From Cyanophora paradoxa (taxonomy: Eukaryota > Glaucocystophyceae > Cyanophorales > Cyanophoraceae), in the NCBI GenBank assembly GCA_004431415.1, contig QPMI01000499.1, positions 212,700 through 276,699 on the forward strand: DNA of 64,000 bases, given 5' to 3'. Numbering within the stretch: the first letter of the stretch is position 1; every line of letters starts with the position of its first letter. Below, piece after piece: positions 23,756 to 33,600 of the stretch. The position numbers and the translations under genes were made by a program. The notes under the pieces are model-generated. The model did not search any database, was not told the DNA's origin, and saw only the letters and a program-made list of their open reading frames with translations.

Positions 23756-25592
23756 CTACAGGGGCCAGAGCAGGAGGGACGGCGCAGGAGGCGGGCGACC
23801 ACCAGGGATCCCCAACGGGACATTCCCACGAACGGCAAACTCCGCAGGATTCCGGAGGACAGAATCGATGTCACGCGAAGAGACGAGGTTGTCAGCACCG
23901 CCCGAAGAAGGAGCGCCGGACGAGTCAGAATCAGAGCTTGAACTAGAACGATGAGAACCGGTACCAGACTCTGAATCATGTGCGTCATCATCCGAGGCAG
24001 CCTGATCATCAGCGTCAGCAGCAGCCAAGCGAGCGCGCCGCTCCTCCAACAAGGCCGAAGCCTGCGAAAGGGTGAACTCGAGGTACGACATATTTCTGTC
24101 CCAGGCGGCAACAAGCGCGGCGCGGTTGTAAGAAGGCGCATCAATGTCAGCCTCCTCAAGATCGCACCGAGCGCGAGCAACCTGTTGGATGGAAAATACG
24201 CCAGCAAGGATCGCTCCAAGTGAGCGAAGGCAGAAGGCGGGGTTAACTTTACTGCGCAAAATGGGCCCAGATAAATCCGGAACCGAGAGGATGTGGAAGA
24301 GAGAGAGCTCAGGCACTGCGACCTCTTCACGCTCATCCGGTGGAAGAGTAGAAGCCCAGAAATTCAGGCGCTCACGAATGAAATCCCAGAACGAACGAGA
24401 AAGCGGGCACTCAGAGAAAACGTGCGCGTGAGAGCGAGCAGATCCGTCATTACAAACCCGACAGAAACGACGGCGGGGCGACTGTTGCTCGCCCAAACGA
24501 TACAATTTGAAATGCAAACGGTAAAGAGCATCGATCCAAAGCATCGGGAAACACTGAAGGACGACAAGATTAGGAAGACGGGACGGAGACAAGGCGCCGG
24601 GAAACCCCCACTTAGCATCGGGCATCTGAGCGTGGCTAGACACATCGCGAAGCCGCTGGACCTCAAGGCAGTAGAAGCGACGAACAGAGGAGAGGCGGAG
24701 AGGGAGCATACGAGCGAAAGTGAACGCAAGATTATCAAGAGAAAGAAAGGCCGAAGGCCTGCGCCAAGAACAAAAAGGCCAGGCAGGGTCCGCGACGAAG
24801 AGAGAGGAAGACAGCGCTGAAGCAAACATGCAGCGGGAGCAAACGGGACAGAATTGAATTGGAGCTCGAGGATAGGCCCACAGGGTGGGAAGCCGCAGGG
24901 CGGCAAGGAACGCGCGGTATGTAGTCCAGCACCCGTGGAATTATCTGGTTATCGCGAACAGGGAAGGCAACAAAAGTACCACTTGGGCCTCGAAGGAGGG
25001 CAAACGAGGCGTCCGGTCCGGACCACCAGAGATGCTGAGGCGGCGATGCAGGGGCCTCGAGAACCTGGCGCCAAGTAGCCGGGAGCGCAGAACACAGACT
25101 AGGGAAAAAGGAGTGGAGGGCGGAGGAGGCAGCTGCTGGAGCCCGGAACCCCCGGGCAGCACAATCCCAGATATCGCAGACCCGCAGCAAGCCGGACCGT
25201 GCACAGCGACTCCAGTCGACCTCGTCGCCGGGAGTACTGAACAGAGGATTGAAGAAAAGAGGTTGGGATAACACTTCGGGAGAGTTACGAGGTTGACACA
25301 CGCCCTGGCGCTGAGCCCACTCGGAGAGAGTCCGCTTCCAAATAGGAGGCAAGTCAAGTCTGTCAAGTGGGAGGCGGAGCGAGACAAGGGCGGGGCCATA
25401 GGAAAAAGGTGCCAGCTGAGCGTCCAGTTTGCTCAAGAGGTACTCCTTCCAAGGAGCTGAACAAGAGGGGTCAGCGAGCAAGGCCACCCACTTCATTTTC
25501 AGCGATAACGAAAAAGCTCGAATATCCGGGCAGTTGAGACCACCTTGACGCCACGGCAGAGGAGAAATATACTTCGAAAGCTGCCCGCTCAC
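23756..25592 (-). pseudogene. LINE ORF2 C-terminus with zf-RVT-type zinc finger
   Basis: Two overlapping frames (24,735-25,592 and 23,756-24,829) continue the RT polypeptide. The first starts with ISPLPWRQGGLNCPDIRAFS and a Lys-Trp-rich helix region (KMKWVALL). The second carries CRVCNDGSARSHAHVFSECP, a C-x2-C...H...C zinc-binding pattern of the zf-RVT family found after plant and algal LINE reverse transcriptases, then FWDFIRERLNFW. Beyond it an acidic/Ser-rich region (DADDQAASDDDAHDSESGTG) ends the recognisable part. At least one frameshift separates the pieces. Confidence 0.6.
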
Positions 25593-26092
25593 GCCAGCAA
25601 AAGCGCGAAGCTTCTCTTGCCATGTCGAATACTGAGCATCAGGGGGTCAAGCAAATATAGAGCATAATGTAGGGACCCAATAAATACAGCCCAGGCAAGG
25701 AGAACGCCGGAACGCATCGGCATGCGATAAGTCTTCGCTTGCTGGACACGGATATCAAGAGCAGCGGTCTTTTTCCGCCAGAACCGAGACAGATCGGGCT
25801 CTAGTGGAAAGCCCAGGTATTTTCGAATTTTTTCAGCGGGAGGGAGATCCGTCACCTGAAGACGCCGCCAGGGGCAGTCCTCGACGCTAGGCCAGGCATG
25901 TGCGGGGATATCGCGGAGTGGAAGAAGGCTAGATTTCTCGAGATTAATAAGAGCTCCAGAGAGCCGGCAGTATTTATCAAAGCACTCTTTCCAGAAAGGC
26001 AATTCGGTAAAAGACGAGATTAAAGGAACCGTGTCGTCTGCAAACTGGAGCACCTTGCAGTTATTATTAATTCCATCACTGGTTTCTGGCAC
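25589..26092 (-). pseudogene. LINE reverse transcriptase, C-terminal part
   Basis: The frame contains KVLQFADDTVPLI near residue 13, the F/Y-x-DD catalytic box of LINE reverse transcriptases, followed by LSGALINLEKSSLLPL and KIRKYLGFPLEPDLSRFW, the usual post-catalytic thumb motifs. It then leaves frame at a G5 run (25,642-25,646) and continues in the frame of 24,735-25,592 with the WRQGGLNCPD motif typical of LINEs. No intact RT is encoded, so it cannot move by itself. Confidence 0.7.
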
Positions 26093-26200
26093 TTTCTGCG
26101 GGAATTTTTTTCGAATATGAACAAAACAGTTCTTTCTCCTGCCGGCCCGGCGCCCGGCCGCAGGCGGCCCGCGCGCTAGCGCTGGGCCGGACCGCGCGCC

Positions 26201-26598
26201 AGTGCTGTCATTATAACGTCCCCGGAATTGGGACGTTGTAATGATGTCATTGTATCGACATTATAACGTTATAACGCATTATGATACATTATGATACATT
26301 CAATTTCCTTCACGGGTACCTCAGCGTCCGCAGAAGTGGTCGCTTGCTAGGACCGTCGGCGAGCATCTCAGGAGCTCGATATTGCTTCTAAGACGTTTTA
26401 TCATCGTTTTATTATCGCGAAGACGTTAAACTGCGGTGAAATACGTGGAATGAGGGGGTTCAAGGGGGGGGGTGAAAGACGTTATAATGACTGTACGTTA
26501 TAATTACGAACTCCAGGGTCGTTATAACGCGTTACCAGTATAACGTCACGTTATAACGTGTCACGTTATTATAATGAGTACCTTGTAATGACAGCACT
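26201..26598. mobile_element. MITE-like element with CGTTATAACG palindromes
   Basis: Ends are inverted: AGTGCTGTCATTATAA at 26,201 and TTGTAATGACAGCACT ending at 26,598, 16-bp arms with one mismatch. Inside, CGTTATAACG and close variants recur (26,263-26,275, 26,480-26,580). It carries no coding capacity. Its right end sits against the left end of a fragment of the 17,566 hairpin family, so the two are nested or co-mobilised. Confidence 0.45.
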
Positions 26599-27345
26599 CA
26601 CAGCTCGTTTGTTTTCCTAATCGACTCGACATGCCCGTTCCCTTGTAATGAATTCGCACACACCGAGACAAATGGCTAGAGATGTAACTGAGGTGTCCAT
26701 CTGTGTCAAGTCGAGAGATGAGCCTACGGGACTAAGCCTTTCGGACATCGGACCGGGTGGAGCTCGGATGTGGAAATAACTGGAGAAGCTACCCTGGGGG
26801 CTAAGTCTAGAGCTGCAGCACAGGAAAGATCCTACGCGGGAGAGGGAGTGACTACCCAGGGACGAGAGTAGAAATCAGAGGTGGGCAGCGAAGTGAGCTG
26901 CAGCTGTAGCTAGCGCTATGCTTAGTAAGCTAGGCCTCCGAGAAGGCGCACTATAATCTAGCCACTCTGTACACGCTACAGTACGGCCCGCCGTGTCGTC
27001 GGCACGGCGGGTCGGGTCGGGGGCTCGCTCGTGCGAGAGCAAGCCTGGTGGAGCCGCCGGGCTCAGAGCATCGGGGAAGATTGGTCGGGGGAAGGGGGGA
27101 CGGGGGCAGGGAGGAGGGCACGGCATGGGGCGAGGTTGGGCGGCGGGAGAGGACGGGGGAGGACCGGGTCGGGCAGCCGCGGTCGGGAGGAGGGAGGCTC
27201 CAACTCCGGGGTCGTTATAACGCGCTACCAGTATAACGTCACGTTATAACGTGTCACGTTATAATGAGTACCTTGTAATGACAGCACTCACAGCTCGTTT
27301 GTTTTCCTAATCGACTCGACATGCCCGTTGTATGGGCAAGGGTAG
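26509..27345. repeat. Partial direct duplication of repeat DNA
   Basis: 26,509-26,639 and 27,202-27,332 match with only a few differences (AACTCC[A/G]GGGTCGTTATAACG... to ...CATGCCCGTT). The intervening 26,640-27,201 has no gene I can support. Confidence 0.6.
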
Positions 27346-27346
27346 A

Positions 27347-28558
27347 TCATGAGCTAGCGGTGCAGCTGCGATATCGATATCGATGCGGGCCTGCTTCTAT
27401 CTCAGTGCCGTACCCCCCGCCCGCTCAGCCGGGTCAGCCCCTGGGTTGGCAGCGCCTCACTTTCGATCTGCAGCTGGGCGCAGCGTGGTCGCTTCCGACG
27501 TCGAGTGACCGTCGTGACCCGACAGCGGTAGCGCAGCGTTCAGTCAGGTTCATTGAAGTTGTTGCAAATCCGGCGCGTACCACTTCGGCCGGGCTGTGCT
27601 GTCTCGAGCGCATTCTCGAACGGCTCGCCTCGCATCTTAGCACAAGCACTCGAAGATGAAGAGAAAGGCGTGCGATTCATTGGAAGGCCGGCTCGCGATG
27701 CTGAACGACGTTAGCGTTCATGTCCATGCGCACGTAGTAGTTCCCCATGAGCACCCTCTCGTCAATGCCCCCGTTTTCGTGAGCATTGAGTTTCTAGTCG
27801 TGCGGCTCCACTTTGAGCCTCACGCGCGCGTATGCGGCACGTGCACGCAGCTAACGCCGGTGCCGCGGCCGGCGCTCCTCAACCTGCCCGATCCGCTGCT
27901 ACTCCGCGTGATTCGGCTTGCGTGCACGTGTGAAGACGATTACGGCTCGGACAGCGATGGACCTGTGGACCGGCTCGAAGCAAAGCTCCGCTCCGCTCTC
28001 GCGAGCTCCGAGTCGCGCGATCGGCCGCCGCCGGGGGAGCCGCGTGTCGGCCTCCGGGAGCTGTGTCGCCTGCGCCGAGTCTGCAGGCGGCTCGCGGAGC
28101 TGGTGGAGGCGGGCGCCGAGGCGTCGCGGGCGCGGCTGGAGTTCGTCGTACGCGTCGGCGCGGAGACGCGCGAGGCGGTGGAGGCGGAGCTGGACTCGGT
28201 GTGCGCGGCCGTGGCCCGCATGGGAGGCGCCGAGCTTGAGGATTTCGACCTGCGGCTCTCCGGCCAGGTCCGTGCACGCGGCCCGCCTCGCTGACTCTGA
28301 GAGGCTCGCGGATCCTGACGCCCGGCGCGCGCGCGCAGCCCGGCCGCACCCTCCCCGCGTTCTCGCTGGCGCCGCTCGCCCGCTTCCGCTCCCTCCGCGC
28401 CCTCCGCCTGGATGCAGGCATCCTGCGCTCCAGCGCCCTCCTGAAGGCCGAGCACGTCGCGCCGCTCGCCTCCCTCCGCCAGCTCACCCGCCCCGACCTC
28501 GCGGGCGGCGTCGTGGGCACCCCCGTCAGCCACGCCGCGCTCAGCGCCCTCTCGCCGC
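27347..28558 (+). repeat. 1,212-bp tandem duplicate containing an element-free target site
   Basis: The sequence starting TCATGAGCTAGCGG at 27,347 restarts at 28,559. The first copy runs through the uninterrupted site GTTGCAAATCCGGCG (27,562-27,576) into the F-box gene. The second copy is interrupted at 28,782 by the foldback element and resumes at 41,765. I noticed one substitution between the copies (AACGACG versus AATGACG, 27,704 and 41,904). Confidence 0.85.
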
Positions 28559-28560
28559 TC
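27656..28560 (+). pseudogene. F-box/LRR gene, truncated duplicate
   Basis: Same start and first exon as the gene at 41,856 (MKRKACDSLEGRLAMLNDVS; F-box-like LNLPDPLLLRVIRLACTCED near residue 75). It is cut off inside exon 2 at 28,560 where the tandem duplication joins, so most of the leucine-rich repeats are absent. It keeps the natural upstream region, unlike the complete copy. If the duplication is real this copy makes at most a short F-box protein. If it is an assembly artefact it is the other haplotype. Confidence 0.6.
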
Positions 28561-28776
28561 ATGAGCTAGCGGTGCAGCTGCGATATCGATATCGATGCGG
28601 GCCTGCTTCTATCTCAGTGCCGTACCCCCCGCCCGCTCAGCCGGGTCAGCCCCTGGGTTGGCAGCGCCTCACTTTCGATCTGCAGCTGGGCGCAGCGTGG
28701 TCGCTTCCGACGTCGAGTGACCGTCGTGACCCGACAGCGGTAGCGCAGCGTTCAGTCAGGTTCATTGAAGTTGTTG

Positions 28777-28782
28777 CAAATC
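28777..28782. repeat. Left 6-bp target-site duplication
   Basis: CAAATC directly before the left end of the foldback element. The same six bases follow the right end at 41,765-41,770, and a single copy lies at the empty site 27,565-27,570. Confidence 0.8.
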
Positions 28783-28812
28783 TATATCTGCACTTTTGGA
28801 GTATTGCAATAC
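28783..28812 (+). repeat. Left terminal inverted repeat
   Basis: 30 bp, perfect complement of 41,735-41,764. Confidence 0.85.
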
Positions 28813-28814
28813 CT

Positions 28815-29215
28815 TCGACAGAATCTGCGACAGAATCAGTCGATAAAATTCGACTGATTCGGTCGACCGATTCTGGCGCAAAATCAGTCGATCGACTGAT
28901 TCTGTCGATCGACTGATTTTGTCGACCGATTCTGGCGCAGAATCAGTCGATAAAATTCGACTGATTCGGTCGACCGATTCTGGCGCAAAATCAGTCGATC
29001 GACTGATTCTGTCGATCGACTGATTTTGTCGACCGATTCTGGCGCAGAATCACTCGATAAAATTCGACTGATTCGGTCGACCGATTCTGTCGCAGAATCA
29101 GTCGATCGACTGATTCTGTCGATCGACTGATTTTGTCGACCGATTCTGGCGCAGAATCAGTCGATAAAATTCGACTGATTCGGTCGACCGATTCTGGCGC
29201 AGAATCAGTCGATCA
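28815..29215. repeat. 107-bp tandem repeat array, left
   Basis: CGATAAAATT recurs at 28,841, 28,948, 29,055 and 29,162, exactly 107 bp apart. Each unit holds a 20-bp palindrome built on AGTCGATCGACT and many GTCGAC sites. About 3.9 units. Confidence 0.85.
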
Positions 29216-29569
29216 GTTGTGTTTTATCGTATAATAATTTCACCCTTATCTGTCGATCTATTTATTATATATATATAATATCAACTGAAATCAATTATAG
29301 CCAGTTCTGAAAAATATTGTGTTATATATAATTATACGCAGCCCTTGCTACCGCCTGCTGCATCCGTCCATATGCAGCAATCCTGGACTGGCCCAGGCGC
29401 CTTCCCGGACCCAGCGGTCCAGCATCCCAGCAGGCAGCACAAATAGCCCCCAGCAAATCCGTGTGAGGCAGCGTGGCACGGGGGCCTAGCAAGAGTAGCC
29501 AAAGAGACTAGTACTAGTACTACGTCGGCACGTCCCCCTGCGGCCCGCGGCCAGGGCAAAGGTCTCCGG

Positions 29570-31860
29570 CCAAAATTGAGCGGCGCCGGCCGCGGGGCGG
29601 GCCCCGCCGTCACGGCGGGAGCTCCGAGCTCGCGGGGCCGCAGGGGGCCGCGCCCGGTGGCGGCGGCGGGGGCGGCGGGGGCGGGCCACCTTCTCCGCGG
29701 CGCGCTCCTCCAGGAGGCCCGCAGCGCCTCCAGCTTCACCGGCTGCGCCCCCGCCGCCCCGTCGGCCTCGGCGGGGCGGGCCCAGCGCGAGCACCTCGAG
29801 GCGGCGGCGGGAGAGCGAAGCCCGCGAGTCGATGCGCGGGCGCGGCCTGCGCGGGCGCGCGTAAGGCGGCGCGGGCGGCGGGCGGCGGGCGGGAAGGGGC
29901 GCGGGGGGCGCACGGGGTACGCGGCCGGGCGCGTCCTCAGACTCAGAGGCGGTACGCGGCCGGTGCGGGCGGCCTCGACGGCGAGGCGCCCGTCCCAACG
30001 ATCACGTGCGGCACGCCGAGCTTCGTCAGGAAGCGCGAGAGCAGCCGCGCGTTCACCGCGTTGTCCTGCGCCGAGAACGGAGGGAAGCGTCAGCTGCGCG
30101 GCTCCGGAGGGGGGGGGGGGGGGGGAGCAGGGTGGGAGGGTACGGCACGCCTCGGCGGCGAGGACGCGGAGGGCGGTGAGGGCGGGCGGCGGGGGCCCGC
30201 TCGCCAGGTCCGACACCGACGCCGGCCGCAGGCTGCCGGCCCGGGTGAGCGGGGAGGGGGCGAGGGGGGGGGGGGGGGGGGAGCGACCGGTGGGGCCCGG
30301 GGGCGAGGCCGGCGCCCCCGGCGCCGCCTGCCCGGCCCAAATCTGGCGGGCGCGCCCGGTGAGGCGCGGCGGGCTGCAAGGGCCGGGGCGGTGCGGGGTA
30401 CCTGGATGCTGCTGAAGCCGCGGGCGGGGAGGCGGGGACGGGGGCGGGGAGCCGGCGCCGGCGGGCCAGCGCGAGCACCTCGAGGCGGCGGCGGGAGAGC
30501 GAAGCCCGCGAGTCGATGCGCGGGCGCGGCCTGCGCGGGCACGCGTAAGGCGGCGCGGGCGGCGGGCGGCGGGCGGGGAAGGGGCGCGGGGGGCGCACGG
30601 GGGTACGCGGCCGGGCGCGTCCTCAGACTCAGAGGCGGTACGCGGCCGGTGCGGGCGGCCTCGACGGCGAGGCGCCCGTCCCCAACGATCACGTGCGGCA
30701 CGCCGAGCTTCGTCAGGAAGCGCGAGAGCAGCCGCGCGTTCACCGCGTTGTCCTGCGCCGAGAACGGAGGGAAGCGTCAGCTGCGCGGCTCCGGAGGGGG
30801 GGGGGGGGGGGAGCAGGGTGGGAGGGGTACGGGCACGCCTCGGCGGCGAGGACGCGGAGGGCGGTGAGGGCGGGCGGCGGGGGCCCGCTCGCCAGGTCCG
30901 ACACCGACGCCGGCCGCAGGCTGCCGGCCCGGGTGAGCGGGGAGGGGGGCGAGGGGGGGGGGGGGGGGGAGCGACCGGTGGGCCCGGGGGCGAGGCCGGC
31001 GCCCCCGGCGCCGCCTGCCCGGCCCAAATCTGGCGGGCGCGCCCGGTGAGGCGCGGCGGGCTGCAAGGGCCGGGGCGGTGCGGGGTACCTGGATGCTGCT
31101 GAAGCCGCGGGCGGGGGAGGCGGGACGGGGGCGGGGAGCCGGCGCCGGCGGGCCCAGCGCGAGCACCTCGAGGCGGCGGCGGGAGAGCGAAGCCCGCGAG
31201 TCGATGCGCGGGCGCGGCCTGCGCGGCACGCGTAAGGCGGCGCGGGCGGCGGGCGGCGGGCGGCGAAGGGGCGCGGGGGCGCACGGGGGTACGCGGCCGG
31301 GCGCGTCCTCAGACTCAGAGGCGGTACGCGGCCGGTGCGGGCGGCCTCGACGGCGAGGCGCCCGTCCCCGACGATCACGTGCGGCACGCCGAGCTTCGTC
31401 AGGAAGCGCGAGAGCAGCCGCGCGTTCACCGCGTTGTCCTGCGCCGAGAACGGAGGGAAGCGTCAGCTGCGCGGCTCCGGAGGGGGGGGGGGGGGGGGGG
31501 AGCAGGGTGGGAGGGGTACGGGCACGCCTCGGCGGCGAGGACGCGGAGGGCGGTGAGGCGGGCGGCGGGGGCCCGCTCGCCAGGTCCGACACCGACGCCG
31601 GCCGCAGGCTGCCGGCCCGGGTGAGCGGGGAGGGGGCGAGGGGGGGGGGGGGGGGGGAGCGACCGGTGGGGCCCGGGGGCGAGGCCGGCGCCCCGGCGCC
31701 GCCTGCCCGGCCCAAATCTGGCGGGCGCGCCCGGTGAGGCGCGGCGGGCTGCAAGGGCCGGGGCGGTGCGGGGTACCTGGATGCTGCTGAAGCCGCGGGC
31801 GGGGAGGCGGGGACGGGGGGCGGGGAGCCGGCGCCGGCGGGGCCCGGCGCGAGCACCTCG
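29570..31860 (-). repeat. About three tandem copies of a 687-bp segment carrying a receiver-domain exon
   Basis: The landmark TTGTCCTGCGCCGAGAACGG occurs near 30,061, 30,749 and 31,434, spaced about 687 bp. Each copy on the minus strand contains LTALRVLAAE, then an intron-like gap ending GCAG, then DNAVNARLLSRFLTKLGV followed by DGRLAVEAA and a GTACC donor. Together these match the first third of a response-regulator receiver domain (beta-1, acidic pocket, alpha-1, DG-x-EAV motif) as found at the C-terminus of hybrid histidine kinases. The phosphoacceptor-Asp part (LMDxxMP) was not found. A second exon-like piece (RIDSRASLSRRRLEVLA) and long G-runs complete the unit. This array is absent from the right arm of the foldback element, so it is a captured host gene fragment that later amplified. 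Confidence 0.6.
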
Positions 31861-33600
31861 CCCTCGCCCTCGCGGTCGCGGTCGCCCTCGCGGTCGCGGT
31901 CGCGGGCTGGCCCCTCGCGAGGGCGAGGGCGAGGGCGAAGAGCTCGCTGCGCTCGGATCGAAAGAGAAGAAATATGCGCGACAGCAAACGACCGCACCTG
32001 CGCCCGAGCGGCCGCAAGCATGAACTCCGAGGCCGATCCCAGCAGCCACGGGCCACACGTCCGGAAAGCGGCACGCACTGCGCTGCGCACGCCGCCGGCG
32101 TTACAACAAGATCAAAGGGCGAGCAGTGGAGACAAGAGCGAGCACCTGGCCTGCGGAAGAAGGCGCCGGGCGAACTGGGCGGTGGTGTTCTGCTCGCGGG
32201 GACCAGTCACGCCCGCTCCCTGGCCCGCCAGCGAAATGAGGGATTGAATCAAAGGAGAGGAAACGAAAAGCACCTTGCTTCGCCTCCGCAGCCGCCGCCT
32301 ACGTTCCGCGCGTGCCTGTCAGCGGCAGAACGCCCACTGGCGACAGCCGCGGGAGGAATGGACAAAAAAGGCAACAAGGAGGTCGACAGCGATGCGTTCG
32401 CGAGCGTTCGCGGCCGCAACCGGGCGCCAGCCACCCTGAAGCAGCGCTCTGCGTTTGAAATCAGGCGGGCGACAGGCGGCGAGAGGCGCCAGAGGATGCA
32501 AGAGAGGACCTTCGAGCATCGTTCGCGCTGGAAGCCGACGAAGTTCGCTGCGGCGGCAGCAAGTCCGTTCGACCTGGTTTGAAAAGCGGAATCAGAGACG
32601 CGGGCAGCGCTGCGAGACCCCGGAGGAGCCAACGAACCGAGCCGCTGTGAGAGTGAAGCGCGTCCGCGCGGCAGCCTTCAGTCGAGGCTGCAGCTGCTGG
32701 CAGCAAGGCACATGAAGGCGCTTCAAGGCAGCAAGTTTGGGGTACATGTACATGTACACGACTGTTGGGAAAAGCCTTATGAGGCCCACAGCGGCAGGGC
32801 CGCCGCGGCGGCCCGTGCCGCAGTACAGCTTTTCAAGGCCGCCTGAAGCGATTGCCAACGGCTCGACCTGGCCCTCGGTCCGGAGCGCCTCCCGCTGCGG
32901 CACCTTCGCGCGTGCTCGCAGCACGCAGCGCGAGGCAGCTACAAGCACGTGAGCTTGTAACCATGGGTCCAGCTCCCCCCGTAGCGTCGTCCCTGCGCCG
33001 CGCCGATCCACAGCTAGATCGACCGGGCCCGCAACCCCGCGCTGGGTGACTTCGCCGTGCTGGCCGGGTTCTTTGCGTGGCTTTCAGCTCACTTACATCC
33101 GCAGTATCTCTACCAGACAGCCCCGCGGTCGATTTGGAGGGTTGAGGTGCACGCCGGCCGGCGGAGCTCTCTCACATGTTTCGGTTCATAGCGCGTCCCT
33201 CTAAGATGCTCACGCAGTGCCTCTGACTCTGGACTGGCCGGGCGCTGCGTGAGCGCGCGGACCGACGCAACCTCCCGATCGGCGGTCGCCTCGGGTGCGC
33301 CTGCCAAGCACAGCATTTGGCCAGCGACGCGCGAGCGCGTAGCTGACGAGGCCCAGATCGCCAGGATGGGTGAGCCGCCTCGGATCGTCGCAGTTTGGGA
33401 GACATTCTTCTACACTGCCTGGGTGAGCCGGCTGGGCCCGTGCGCGTCGCTGACGGGACGCGTACGCGTCGCTGACGGGGCGCGCCGGTAACACAGGATA
33501 CCGGAAAACGCCGCGTGAAGCCCATGGGCTGGGGTGCGGTGGTTGGCGACGCCGCTCGCGGGCGGGGCGGATCCGGAGGCGCGGCAGGCGGCCGCGTGAA
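31861..33600 (+). repeat. Left inner arm of the foldback element
   Basis: Inverted near-identical copy of about 38,900-40,595 (for example 33,482-33,520 pairs with 38,965-39,003). Open frames occur on both strands and are mirrored in the other arm. The best candidate is the frame ending FEHRSRWKPTKFAAAAASPF (31,974-32,582, + here; 39,907-40,605, - there). No domain is recognised. Confidence 0.75.

Larger units (their letters stand above)
21752..26140 (-). mobile_element. 5'-truncated LINE (non-LTR retrotransposon)
   Basis: Minus-strand coding remnants run in LINE order: reverse transcriptase C-terminal half, thumb and connection region, then a zinc finger. They are followed by a long Ser/Pro/Arg-rich stretch. 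At the 3' end of the minus strand the element finishes in A10 then TAATAATAA (complement of 21,752-21,770), a typical LINE tail. The upstream RT motifs (fingers and the first catalytic Asp) and the endonuclease are missing, so the copy is 5'-truncated around 26,100-26,140, as LINE insertions often are. Clear target-site duplications were not found. Confidence 0.7.

Noticed and set aside
28815-29215. Possible CRISPR array
   Set aside because: The 107-bp units are contiguous without unique spacers, internally palindromic, and lie in a eukaryotic transposon with no cas genes.
29332-32090. 650- and 437-codon Pro/Ala-rich minus-strand frames
   Set aside because: They read through introns and G-runs of the 687-bp array; only the short receiver-domain exon has protein-like content.
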